Positions 8,396 through 16,971 of a DNA stretch of 64,000 nucleotides are shown here, piece by piece. Every line of letters begins with the position of its first letter. The first letter of the stretch is position 1. The stretch comes from Shewanella cyperi. Lineage in GTDB: Bacteria > Pseudomonadota > Gammaproteobacteria > Enterobacterales > Shewanellaceae. Under the pieces are notes generated by a model, which saw only the letters and a program-made list of their open reading frames with translations, was not told the origin of the DNA and did no database searches. Location: the NCBI RefSeq assembly GCF_017354985.1, contig NZ_CP071501.1, positions 1,507,501-1,571,500 of the forward strand, given 5' to 3'. A program made the position numbers and the translations under genes.

Positions 8396-8413
8396 AGGTG
8401 ACTCCCGGAGTTC

Positions 8414-9319
8414 TTATGGCCATAAGTGATTGGCTGCAAGGAATAATTGGCTGTGCCTTTGCGTTAATTGTAGTGGATCCGGACTATAGCCGCCGCCAAT
8501 GACGGCCGCCAATGGGATGCCCCTCTGTTTGGCCTGGGTTAACAGGCTCAAATCACGAAGATACAGCCCCTGCAGAGACACGGACAAGAGCCCAAGCGCG
8601 TCATCGGCATGGATATCCACTCCCGCATCATAGAGAATGATGTCCGGTTTTTCCAGTTCCAGCAGATAGTTAACCGTGGTATTCACGCTGTCCAGGTATT
8701 CGTTGTCTCCGGTCCCCGGCGCCAGGGCTATATCATAGTCGGATTGGGGTTTGCGGGCAGGGAAGTTGGCATCGCAGTGGAATGAGCAACTGACGATATC
8801 CCGATCGCCTGCGGTCAGGGTGGCGGTACCATCGCCCTGATGCACATCGCAGTCGATGATCATGACCTTGTCCACCTCACCGGTGTCGAGCAGCTGCCTG
8901 GCGGCGAACACCAGATCGTTGAATACACAGTAACCGCTGCCGAAGTCGTGATGTGCATGGTGATAGCCGCCGGCCAAATGCAGGGCAATACCCTGATCCA
9001 GTGCCCTGCGGGCACACAGGGCCGTTCCGGCTACCGAGTGCAGGGTGCGGGTCACCAGATGCTGGCTCCAGGGAAATCCCAAACGGCGTATGGCCTTGGC
9101 ATCCAGCGTTCCCTGAATAAATGCCTGCACATAGCCTGCATCATGTACCCGCTCCAGTTCGGCAGCGTGGGTTGGTTGAGGACTGATAAATTGCCGCTCG
9201 GATGCCAATCCTGAATTCAACAGATAGTGGTACAGGTGGGCATACTTGCTGATGGGAAATCGGTGTTTCGGAGGTAACGCCAGCCTGGAATAGCTGGCGT
9301 GATAGACGAGCGGGATCAT
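8414..9319 (-). CDS. Histone deacetylase-family (acetylpolyamine amidohydrolase-like) zinc hydrolase
   Basis: Class of arginase-fold zinc amidohydrolases that remove acetyl or acyl groups from amines; the bacterial substrate is unknown. The 301 residues carry the tandem histidines in GGYHHAHHDFGSGYC (about 118-131), the metal-binding CDVHQGDG at 157-164, and a further likely ligand in YDAGVDIHADD (about 230-240). All elements needed for catalysis appear intact. Its start codon overlaps the end of the DUF2057 gene by 1 bp (TGATG type), indicating coupling. It could act on acetylated lysine, polyamine or acetoin-like substrates; the sequence does not decide. Confidence 0.88.
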   Translation of the reverse strand: MIPLVYHASYSRLALPPKHRFPISKYAHLYHYLLNSGLASERQFISPQPTHAAELERVHDAGYVQAFIQGTLDAKAIRRLGFPWSQHLVTRTLHSVAGTALCARRALDQGIALHLAGGYHHAHHDFGSGYCVFNDLVFAARQLLDTGEVDKVMIIDCDVHQGDGTATLTAGDRDIVSCSFHCDANFPARKPQSDYDIALAPGTGDNEYLDSVNTTVNYLLELEKPDIILYDAGVDIHADDALGLLSVSLQGLYLRDLSLLTQAKQRGIPLAAVIGGGYSPDPLQLTQRHSQLFLAANHLWP

Positions 9320-9978
9320 CAGAGTTGCTTGATGGCCCAGCTCATGAATTCTTTGCGGGTCGCATCATCGGCTTGAAGCCACCAATATTGCAGCATCTGT
9401 TGGGCATGGATAGGGCTGTCCCCCTGGGGGGCGACTGCCGGTGCCTGCTGAGGCGCTGCTGCTGTTGTCGGCTTGACCTGGGCGCCCCCGGTAGCGGCAG
9501 CCACTGCGGCTTCGACATCCACTCCCCTGTTGCCGGTAAACAGCCGGGATACAAAACTTTCCTCTTCTATGTCCGTTTGCTCCAGACTGAATGCCACCGA
9601 CTTGTCTGTGCTGCTGATGACCTCAATTTTCGGTGCCTTGGCATACTCTTTGGGCTTGGCGATGGCTTTGCCGCCGGCGGGACGCAATTGGTATTGCTGT
9701 TCACCTTTGACCGTCAGGGTCAGGATGAAGGGGGCCGATTTGACGAAGCTTTGGCTGTCGCTGAAATCGTCCTCAACCATGTCGTGATAACGTATGGCCA
9801 CCTTATGGGTGCCGGGTGTCAGGTTCAGTTCGGATTGATGGCTAAAGCTGTTGGTCGCAATTTCCTTCCCATTGAGGGCCAGATATTCGAACGCCATGGG
9901 AATTTTCAGGGTGGCGGCGAAAACAGAGGATGAGGTAACAAGACCCACGAGGGCGGCGATGGACACAAAGGATTTCAT
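9319..9978 (-). CDS. DUF2057 (YccT/CsgI-like) periplasmic protein
   Basis: 219-residue exported protein of the DUF2057 family; the E. coli member YccT (CsgI) has been linked to inhibition of curli assembly. It has a signal peptide with cleavage after about A21 (VFAATLK). The conserved domain runs to about residue 150 (FEYLALNGKE near the N-terminus, LTPGTHKVAIRYHD). An Ala/Pro/Gln-rich linker then leads to a short C-terminal helix with YWWLQAD. AAGGAGC precedes the ATG. It sits between priC and the HDAC-like gene on the same strand. No curli genes are visible in the window, so the CsgI role is not assumed. Confidence 0.82.
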   Translation of the reverse strand: MKSFVSIAALVGLVTSSSVFAATLKIPMAFEYLALNGKEIATNSFSHQSELNLTPGTHKVAIRYHDMVEDDFSDSQSFVKSAPFILTLTVKGEQQYQLRPAGGKAIAKPKEYAKAPKIEVISSTDKSVAFSLEQTDIEEESFVSRLFTGNRGVDVEAAVAAATGGAQVKPTTAAAPQQAPAVAPQGDSPIHAQQMLQYWWLQADDATRKEFMSWAIKQL

Positions 9979-9987
9979 TGTTGCTCC

Positions 9988-10650
9988 TTAACGATTTTGA
10001 CTCTGATACGGCCGTTCGAATGCCTGGATCCTGTCTTCGATATAGCTGATGGCCTGGCGGCATTTGCCTAAGCGACGGTGCATCAAAAGGATCTCATTTT
10101 GCAGCTTGATTTTGTCAGCACTGTGACAATTATCAAGCCCGGTTTCCAGTTGCGCGATTTTTGACTCTATTTTTCGTGCCCAGTTCAAATGTTTGTTCAA
10201 CTCTTCATACAATTGATGGCTGTTTTGCATCACGCCGGCGGCAATCCAGTCAAAACCACTGCTGTTGTGGGCCTGTTTTTGTCTTTGATGACTGCGGTTG
10301 CGGGCGCTTTGACGTGCTTGGGTGGCAGACTTGAGATTGATGCCAGTCGTGGTCAGGGCCCGTTTGACGGCGGTGAATCTGTCCTGGATCCGCTCGCAAC
10401 TGGCCACAATGGTTGCCGCTGACAGGCCCAGGGTCAGCCTTTGTTCCAACTGTTTGATATCTTTTGCTATCTGGCCAATACAGGGCGCAAGTTGAGCGCC
10501 ACTTTGGATGAACAGACCATCGTTGAACCTTTCCACATCCTGAATCAGCTTGCGTTGCTGCGGCGCCAGGGCGGCATCGTGCCTGAGCACTTCCTGCTCC
10601 AGCTGTGCCAATTGCTCTTTGAGCTTGTCTATCAGTTGCGCTCTGTTCAA
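9988..10650 (-). CDS. priC: PriC-like primosomal replication protein
   Basis: Replication-restart factor family that recognises stalled forks and helps reload the DnaB helicase. The 220 residues are highly helical and basic. They include LYEELNKHLNWARKIESKI and RLGKCRQAISYIEDRIQAFE, both typical of the PriC C-terminal region. It lies 25 bp behind dinG on the same strand, a functional pairing of fork-processing genes. No transmembrane segment. The call rests on motif resemblance and neighbourhood. Confidence 0.82.
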   Translation of the reverse strand: MNRAQLIDKLKEQLAQLEQEVLRHDAALAPQQRKLIQDVERFNDGLFIQSGAQLAPCIGQIAKDIKQLEQRLTLGLSAATIVASCERIQDRFTAVKRALTTTGINLKSATQARQSARNRSHQRQKQAHNSSGFDWIAAGVMQNSHQLYEELNKHLNWARKIESKIAQLETGLDNCHSADKIKLQNEILLMHRRLGKCRQAISYIEDRIQAFERPYQSQNR

Positions 10651-10675
10651 AACCCGGCTCTCCTCGCCAATGCCG

Positions 10676-12748
10676 TTATTCGATTACCCGTCGGTAGGGC
10701 GGAAGGGCATCAAGCAAGGACTTGCCATAGCGCTTACTGACCAGACGCCTGTCCAATATGGTGATCCTGCCATAGTCCTGCTCTTTACGCAGCAGGCGGC
10801 CACAACTTTGTACCAGTTTACGGGAGGCATCGGGTATGGTCAGTTGCAAAAAAGGATTGCCGCCTTTGGCCTTGACGTACTCGGCATGGGCCTGCTCCAC
10901 CGGTGAGGTGGGGACGGCGAAGGGCAGCTTGGTGATGATAAGGTTGGTGAGGTAGTCACCGGGCAGGTCCAGACCTTCGGAAAAACTGCCGGTACCGAAC
11001 AGCACACTGGGTAAGCCCTTATCGCAGCGTTCTTTATGGGTATCAAGTAATTGCTGCCGGGGGGCACTGCCCTGGAGCAGCAAGGGCACCTTGAGCTTAC
11101 CTTCAATCAATTCAGCCACTTTTTCCATTTGCCAGTAGGAGGCAAACAGCACCAGGCTCGCCATCTCATCGGCTGTGTACTGATGAACCAATTCCGCCAA
11201 TTCTGCCGTGTAGGCATCGTCCGTGGGCTCGGTGCGCATTTTGGGCAGGAATAAGGTGGCATTGTTTTCAAAATCAAAGGGCGATTGCAATGCCAGGAAG
11301 CGGCTGCCATCGTTAAGCGACAACCCCACCTGATGGGCAAAATAGTCGAATTGGTTTACCGCCCTCAAGGTCGCACTGCAAAGGACCACGCCGGCCGCTT
11401 TTTCCCACAGCATGGACTCCAGCATGAAACCCACCTCTATGGGGGAGGAGCAAAAAAGGAAGTCCTGCTGCTTACCCGGCATCAACTCAATCCAGCGTGC
11501 CGTGGGGGCGCCTTTCTTGCTGTCCTCTTTGGCCATCATCTTCCACAGCTTATGTAAGTTCTCCAGTCGTTGCAGCATAAAGCCGGTTTCGCTTTGCAGA
11601 CTGTCGGCCTGATGTCTGGGAATGTCGCCGTCCTTGATGGCCTCGGCCAGCAGCAATTGCATTTTATTGAATTGTTTCAGTGCCGATGAAGAGGCCGTGG
11701 CCAGGTTTTCCGCATGGCGCTTGAGTACCTCGGGCAATTCACCATTGGTAAAGCGCAGGCGGTTTTCCGGATTGTCAAATTTTGCCAATTGGCCGTCGCA
11801 GAAATGGGCCACTTGATTGAGCTGGGCGCACAGATCCGTTACATGGTCCTGCATTGCCTGGGCCGGGGCGATAATGTTGTTGCTCTTTATCTGATGCTGC
11901 AATTTTGCTGCGGTTTTGCCAATTTTCTCCAGCCAGTCACAGGCACCCCGCAAGGTGGCCTGGGCGCTGGAAAAATCCCGCGCCACTATGGGCAGATGAT
12001 GGGCTTCGTCTATGACGTAATAGACATCTTCCGGATCCGGCAGTATCACACCTCCGCCCAACTCCAGATCGGCAAACAGCAGGCTGTGGTTGGCGATCAG
12101 CACATCCCAGGTATCCACATCTTCACGGGCCTTGTGGAAGGGACACTGCCTGTGACTGGACTGCTGCCTGTGACAGCTGTGCTTGTCGCAAGCGATTTGC
12201 TGCCATAAATGGTCGGGCAGGGGCGCTTCAAGGGTATCCAGCTCACCATTCCAGCGGCCCTTATGGAAGTCCTGATGCAGTTTTTGCAGCAATTCCACCT
12301 GTGCAGTGTCGGGTTTGGTCTGCCACATGGCCATCTGGGTGCCATTGTTGTCGCCGATGAGCATTTCGAGCTTGGCCAGACAAACATAGCGCTGGCGCCC
12401 CTTGACCAAACCGAAACGGAAGTTGAGTCCAGACTGTTCTTTAAAAAAGGGCAGATCCTTATTCAGCAATTGCTCCTGCAGAGCCACGGTGGCGGTGGCT
12501 ATGCAGACCTTTTTCTTGCTTTCCAGCGCCAGCGGGATAGTGCCGAGAATATAGGACAGGGATTTACCAATACCCGTGCCGGCCTCAACCACTATGATGC
12601 GCCTGTGTTTGTCGTAGTCACCTGCCAGGGTCTTGGAGATCTCTGCCACCATATAGTTTTGTTCGCGCCGGGAACGGAAATGGGGCAGCGATTGGGCTAT
12701 GTCTTTATAGATGGCCCGAATTTGGGTTTTCACTTTTTCTGGCAGCAT
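10676..12748 (-). CDS. dinG: DinG, ATP-dependent Fe-S DNA helicase
   Basis: XPD-like superfamily 2 helicase that unwinds D-loops, R-loops and forks after DNA damage. The start at 12748 (690 residues) is chosen because a LexA box lies across the alternative upstream start at 12781, and MLPEKVKTQIRAIYK aligns with the E. coli DinG N-terminus. Walker A GTGIGKS is at about 57-63 and the DEAH box at about 246-249. Four candidate cluster cysteines are C123, C187, C192 and C202. Their spacing, C-x4-C-x9-C for the last three, differs from the C-x4-C-x5-C I recall for E. coli. Predicted SOS-regulated, and upstream of priC. Confidence 0.93.
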   Translation of the reverse strand: MLPEKVKTQIRAIYKDIAQSLPHFRSRREQNYMVAEISKTLAGDYDKHRRIIVVEAGTGIGKSLSYILGTIPLALESKKKVCIATATVALQEQLLNKDLPFFKEQSGLNFRFGLVKGRQRYVCLAKLEMLIGDNNGTQMAMWQTKPDTAQVELLQKLHQDFHKGRWNGELDTLEAPLPDHLWQQIACDKHSCHRQQSSHRQCPFHKAREDVDTWDVLIANHSLLFADLELGGGVILPDPEDVYYVIDEAHHLPIVARDFSSAQATLRGACDWLEKIGKTAAKLQHQIKSNNIIAPAQAMQDHVTDLCAQLNQVAHFCDGQLAKFDNPENRLRFTNGELPEVLKRHAENLATASSSALKQFNKMQLLLAEAIKDGDIPRHQADSLQSETGFMLQRLENLHKLWKMMAKEDSKKGAPTARWIELMPGKQQDFLFCSSPIEVGFMLESMLWEKAAGVVLCSATLRAVNQFDYFAHQVGLSLNDGSRFLALQSPFDFENNATLFLPKMRTEPTDDAYTAELAELVHQYTADEMASLVLFASYWQMEKVAELIEGKLKVPLLLQGSAPRQQLLDTHKERCDKGLPSVLFGTGSFSEGLDLPGDYLTNLIITKLPFAVPTSPVEQAHAEYVKAKGGNPFLQLTIPDASRKLVQSCGRLLRKEQDYGRITILDRRLVSKRYGKSLLDALPPYRRVIE

Positions 12749-12771
12749 GTCAGGCTCTGTGCTCTCGATAA

Positions 12772-12791
12772 TGCTGTACATAATAACAGTG
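12772..12791. promoter_or_regulatory. LexA (SOS) box between dinG and polB
   Basis: CTG-N10-CAG (12774-12789) with the AT-rich core TACATAATAA, matching the gammaproteobacterial LexA consensus. On the minus strand a -10 TATTAT inside the box, with TTCTTA 17 bp upstream, would drive dinG. On the plus strand CATAAT inside the box could serve polB, whose start is about 70 bp away. One operator could therefore repress both damage-inducible genes. Confidence 0.85.
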
Positions 12792-12860
12792 ATTGCTTAG
12801 GCTAAGAACCATTAATTCGTCACGCCTGTCACTTGCAAGCCTTTATCTGTGGTCGTGCCC

Positions 12861-15251
12861 ATGTCTGTTCCCGACAATCATCATTTATCCAGCCCAGTCA
12901 CCTCGGTGATTAGCGGGCGCATCCTGACCCGGGCAAACAGGCTTGAGCAGGGACAGTCTGTGCTGGAATATTATGTGGCCACAGCGCAGGGCCCGGTCCA
13001 GGTGATTGTCAGGGATCAGCCCTGGCTTGCCTTTTGCCATCAGCAGGACGCGCTGCAGTTAAAGCGAGCCGTGGCACAGGCTGGTGGCCAGATTAAGCCG
13101 CTGAGCCTTAAAAGTTTCCAGGGGCAGGCGGTCAGCGCGCTCTATTTACCTTCAGCCCGGGCCCACAGACAAGTGCGGCGGATGGCAACGGATATGGGTA
13201 TTCGCCTGTTTGAGGATGATATCAGGCCGGAGCAACGATTTTTAATTGAGCGTTTCGTGGCCTTGGATGCCGAGTTTTCTGGCTATGAAGTGGAGTGCCT
13301 TGCCGGTGTGCGCCGGTTTGAGGCCCAAAGGGTCAGGTGCGCTTCGCAGGATCCGGGGATAAGCCTCAAGGCCGTATCTGTTGATCTCGAGTGCAGCATG
13401 CAGGGCGAGTTCTATTCCATAGGTTTCTTCGGCGATGTCGCGCCCTTGGTCATTATGGTCGGGCAGGCGGGGGAGGCCAAGGCGGCGCCAAGCGACTGTG
13501 ATATCCAATGGGTCAGCGATGAAAAAGCGCTGCTGGAAGCCATCATAGCTTGGTTTGCAGCAGCCGATCCCGACATCATCATAGGGTGGTCAATAGTGGG
13601 ATTTGATTTGTCCCTGCTAAGCCGCCGCGCACAACACCATGGACTTGCACTGGCCATTGGCCGGGGAGGCAGCGAGCTTGGCTGGAAAGTCGCCGATAAG
13701 CACAGACCGGAAACCCTGGATTTACCGGGCCGGGTGGTGCTGGATGGCATTGATTGGCTTAAGGCCGCCTTCTTTCAGTTCGACAGCTTTTCTCTGCAGT
13801 CGGTGGCTTCTGCCTTGCTTGGCAAGGGGAAGGCTATCGACAAGGTGGATGACAGGGGGGAGGAAATCACCCGCTTATTCCTGAAGGACAAACCGGCGCT
13901 GGCCCGTTATAACCTGATGGACTGCCAACTGGTATGGGAAATCTTCGCCCAGACTCACCTGTTTGAGTTTGCCCTGGAACGGGCCAGATTGACGGGTCTT
14001 GAGCTGGGGCGGGTCGGCGCATCGGTGGCGGCATTTACCCACCTCTATCTGCCTCATCTACACCGGCAAGGTTATGTGGCGCCGGCCATGGGAGCCGTTC
14101 CCGGTCAGGACAGCCCCGGGGGATATGTGATGGATTCGCTTCCCGGTCTGTATCGCAATATTTTGGTGCTGGACTTCAAGAGTTTGTATCCCTCAATTAT
14201 CCGTAGTTTTTTAATCGATCCCAAGGGCTTGATAGAAGGACTTCAGGAAAGCGAGCAAGACTCGGTTCCCGGCTTCAGAGGCGCCAGGTTCAGCCGCAAG
14301 CAACCTATTTTGCCGGGCATTATCGCCACTCTGGCCGCTCGCAGGGAGGAGGCCAAACGGGACGGTAATGTGCCCTTGTCCCAGGCTATCAAGATCATCA
14401 TGAATTCCCTCTACGGGGTGCTCGGCTCCAGTGGTTGCGTATTCCACGACACCAGGCTTGCCAGTTCCATTACCCTGCGGGGCCATGAAATCATGCGCCA
14501 GACCCGCGCCTGGATTGAAGAGCTGGGTTACCAGGTGATCTACGGTGACACGGACTCCACCTTTGTCTGGCTTGGGGACGAGGCGGCAGATGCCGATGCT
14601 ACCGGTAAAATGCTGGTGAACCGGGTCAATGAACTTTGGCGTGACAGGTTGTGGCAGGAATGGCAGTTGGAAAGTTTTCTGGAACTGGAGTATGAGCGTC
14701 ACTACCGGCATTTTTTTATGCCGACCTTGAGGCACTCTGCCGAGGGCAGCAAAAAGCGCTATGTGGGGGAATATGACGATCATGGTCAGTCCCGCATAGT
14801 GTTCAAGGGCATGGAGCAGGTTCGCAGTGACTGGAGTCCACTGGCTAAGCGATTACAGCATGAGCTTTATCGCAGACTCTTTGCCGGTGAAGATATGGTT
14901 GCTTACATCAAGGACAATATTGATGCCCTGTTTAAAGGTGACCTGGATGATGAGTTGGTGTTCCGCAAGCGTCTGAGGCGAAAGCTTGTGGATTACAGTG
15001 CTTCGGCACCCCATGTGAAGGCGGCCAGGGTGTTACTCGAGAGTACCGGCGATCAGGCTTGGGGCCAAAGAGGCGCCAGAATAGAGTATGTGATGACGAC
15101 TCAGGGGGCTGAGCCGCTGCAGCTTAGCCGCCAACCAATAGATTATGAGTATTATCTTGAGAAACAGATCCGGCCGATTGTCGATCCCGTATTTTCTGTT
15201 TTGAATATTAATTACAGCGAAATCCTGGGTAAACAATTATTGTTAATTTGA
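12861..15251 (+). CDS. polB: DNA polymerase II (family B, damage-inducible)
   Basis: Family B polymerase with 3'-5' exonuclease, used in SOS repair and replication restart. The ATG at 12861 gives 796 residues; an in-frame GTG at 12849 would add four, and neither has a strong ribosome site. The exonuclease motif DLE is at about residue 174, with IIIGWSIVGFD further on. Polymerase motif A DFKSLYPSII is at about 438, motif B IKIIMNSLYGVLGS follows, and motif C YGDTDST is at about 561-567. The KKRYVG motif is also present. All catalytic motifs are intact. E. coli polB (dinA) is LexA-controlled, which fits the LexA box about 70 bp upstream. Confidence 0.96.
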   Translation: MSVPDNHHLSSPVTSVISGRILTRANRLEQGQSVLEYYVATAQGPVQVIVRDQPWLAFCHQQDALQLKRAVAQAGGQIKPLSLKSFQGQAVSALYLPSARAHRQVRRMATDMGIRLFEDDIRPEQRFLIERFVALDAEFSGYEVECLAGVRRFEAQRVRCASQDPGISLKAVSVDLECSMQGEFYSIGFFGDVAPLVIMVGQAGEAKAAPSDCDIQWVSDEKALLEAIIAWFAAADPDIIIGWSIVGFDLSLLSRRAQHHGLALAIGRGGSELGWKVADKHRPETLDLPGRVVLDGIDWLKAAFFQFDSFSLQSVASALLGKGKAIDKVDDRGEEITRLFLKDKPALARYNLMDCQLVWEIFAQTHLFEFALERARLTGLELGRVGASVAAFTHLYLPHLHRQGYVAPAMGAVPGQDSPGGYVMDSLPGLYRNILVLDFKSLYPSIIRSFLIDPKGLIEGLQESEQDSVPGFRGARFSRKQPILPGIIATLAARREEAKRDGNVPLSQAIKIIMNSLYGVLGSSGCVFHDTRLASSITLRGHEIMRQTRAWIEELGYQVIYGDTDSTFVWLGDEAADADATGKMLVNRVNELWRDRLWQEWQLESFLELEYERHYRHFFMPTLRHSAEGSKKRYVGEYDDHGQSRIVFKGMEQVRSDWSPLAKRLQHELYRRLFAGEDMVAYIKDNIDALFKGDLDDELVFRKRLRRKLVDYSASAPHVKAARVLLESTGDQAWGQRGARIEYVMTTQGAEPLQLSRQPIDYEYYLEKQIRPIVDPVFSVLNINYSEILGKQLLLI

Positions 15252-15460
15252 TGTGTAAATTGGTTGTTTAAGGTGCAATGTCGTTACTTGGCTGTTTTAA
15301 TTGCTGGCTAATTAAGTTCCTATTAATAAAAATCGTGATTGAACCGCGGTTTGGACCGGCTTTTCCTTTGTGCAGCTTGACCTACTTTGTTAATCTCGGC
15401 CTTAACGGATTGTAATTTAATTACGGAATTAGTGATTCAGTCATTCCAAAGGTAAGCATT

Positions 15461-16666
15461 ATGAAAAAGACTCTCATCGCAGCCGCCATCACGGCAATCG
15501 CCATTGCACCGGGAGCCAGCGCAATCGAAGTGTATAAGGACAGCAAGAACGCAGTCGCTATCGGTGGTTTTGTGGATGCCAGGGTGATCCATACCCAGGA
15601 TACAACCGAAGTGGTCAATGGCGCTTCCCGGATCAATTTCGATTTCAGCCGGCAACTCAAGGATGGCTGGCGTGCTTTTGCCATGCTGGAGTGGGGGGTG
15701 AATCCCTTTGGCAGCTCGGAAATTGTTTATAACAACAAGTTCGAGTCGGTGCAGGAAGAGTTTTTTTATAACCGTTTGGGATATGCAGGTATTGCCCACG
15801 ACCAATATGGTTCGCTGACCATAGGTAAGCAATGGGGCGCCTGGTATGACGTGGTTTACAGCACCAACCTGGGTTTTGTATGGGATGGGAACGCGGCCGG
15901 TGTCTACACCTTTAACAAGGACGATGGCGCAATTAACGGCACAGGTCGTGGCGACAAAGTCGTACAGTATCGCAATGCCTTTGGTGATATCAGTTTTGCC
16001 GTGCAGGTACAGCTGAAGAACAGTAGCTTTTATACCTGTGATGCCGAGAATATCAGCCAGCAGGATTGTGAGTTGCTTTGGCAGGGCGGCGCGGCCGATG
16101 CCCAGCAGGTCGATTTCAACTATACCTATGGTGGTTCTGTTAGCTACCAGTTGGCAGAGCAGCTGACCCTGTCAGCCGGTATCAATCGGGGTGAATTCGA
16201 TGTGTTGTACGGCACAGGCGAGCAAATCACCGCCGTAGATCTTATTTATGGTGTGGGCCTGACCTATGGCAACTTTGATGCCGAAGGGCTGTATGTTGCG
16301 GTTAACGCAAACAAAAATGAAAACCATGACACCGATAATATAGGACGTCTTATCCGGGATGCCTATGGCCTTGAATCCCTCATGTCTTATCGATTTGATA
16401 ATGATTTCAGAGTGTTGTTGTCATATAACCTGTTGAATGCCGGCGATGACTACGTCATTCAGCCAAATAACACGGACCCTGACGATGTATTCAAGCGTCA
16501 ATTTGTTGTAATGGGGCTACATTATATCTGGGACAAAGACACAGTGCTCTATATAGAGGGGCGCAAGGATTTCAGCGACTTCAGCAGCGCCGATGCGGCT
16601 CAGGAAGCGAGAATGTCCGTCTCTGAAGACGACGGTATTGCGATAGGCATTCGGTATACTCTTTGA
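15461..16666 (+). CDS. Gram-negative general porin
   Basis: Outer-membrane 16-stranded beta-barrel porin for passive diffusion of small solutes. It has 401 residues: a signal peptide MKKTLIAAAITAIAIAPGASA cleaved near residue 21, then repeated amphipathic strands (for example RINFDFSRQLKDGWRAFAMLEW). The C-terminus GIAIGIRYTL is the assembly signal with a strand-like end, although it ends in Leu rather than the more common Phe. AAGGTAAG precedes the ATG. It stands alone between polB and a TonB-dependent receptor, with its own terminator. Selectivity cannot be read from the sequence. Confidence 0.9.
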   Translation: MKKTLIAAAITAIAIAPGASAIEVYKDSKNAVAIGGFVDARVIHTQDTTEVVNGASRINFDFSRQLKDGWRAFAMLEWGVNPFGSSEIVYNNKFESVQEEFFYNRLGYAGIAHDQYGSLTIGKQWGAWYDVVYSTNLGFVWDGNAAGVYTFNKDDGAINGTGRGDKVVQYRNAFGDISFAVQVQLKNSSFYTCDAENISQQDCELLWQGGAADAQQVDFNYTYGGSVSYQLAEQLTLSAGINRGEFDVLYGTGEQITAVDLIYGVGLTYGNFDAEGLYVAVNANKNENHDTDNIGRLIRDAYGLESLMSYRFDNDFRVLLSYNLLNAGDDYVIQPNNTDPDDVFKRQFVVMGLHYIWDKDTVLYIEGRKDFSDFSSADAAQEARMSVSEDDGIAIGIRYTL

Positions 16667-16693
16667 GCAGAATTCATTTCAGAAAACTGTGTA

Positions 16694-16730
16694 ATAAAAA
16701 AGGCGCCATATGGCGCCTTTTTTATTTTTT
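16694..16730. terminator. Intrinsic terminator after the porin gene
   Basis: AAAAAAGGCGCC and GGCGCCTTTTTT form a near-perfect palindrome (core GGCGCCATATGGCGCC) followed by TATTTTTT. It lies about 30 bp past the porin stop. The A-run on the other side makes it potentially bidirectional. Confidence 0.88.
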
Positions 16731-16971
16731 AAAAGCTTACCCTGCGAATGGACATGTTTGGTAGAGCGGTGGGTGAAAATTGTACTGGCAAGAGCGTGAA
16801 TGCTGAGTTTTGCAAGCATTTTGCTGTTGAATAGTTGTGTTTGATGTGTTTACATACTCGGGCGAATGTTTCGTTGATGTATAACGTTGGTTGGTTTTGG
16901 TGGTGTTTAATTAACGCTGGAAACCGGCCGACAACATAAAAAAGAAAAATGTAAACCCAGGGAGATTGACA
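16731..16971 (+). promoter_or_regulatory. Upstream region of the TonB-dependent receptor
   Basis: Non-coding, AT-rich. TATAAC occurs at about 16879-16884, some 90 bp before the start codon, and could be a -10 element, but I see no convincing -35 at 16-18 bp. No riboswitch fold, Fur box or other operator was recognised. The 5' untranslated region ends in an AGGGAG ribosome site. Confidence 0.3.
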
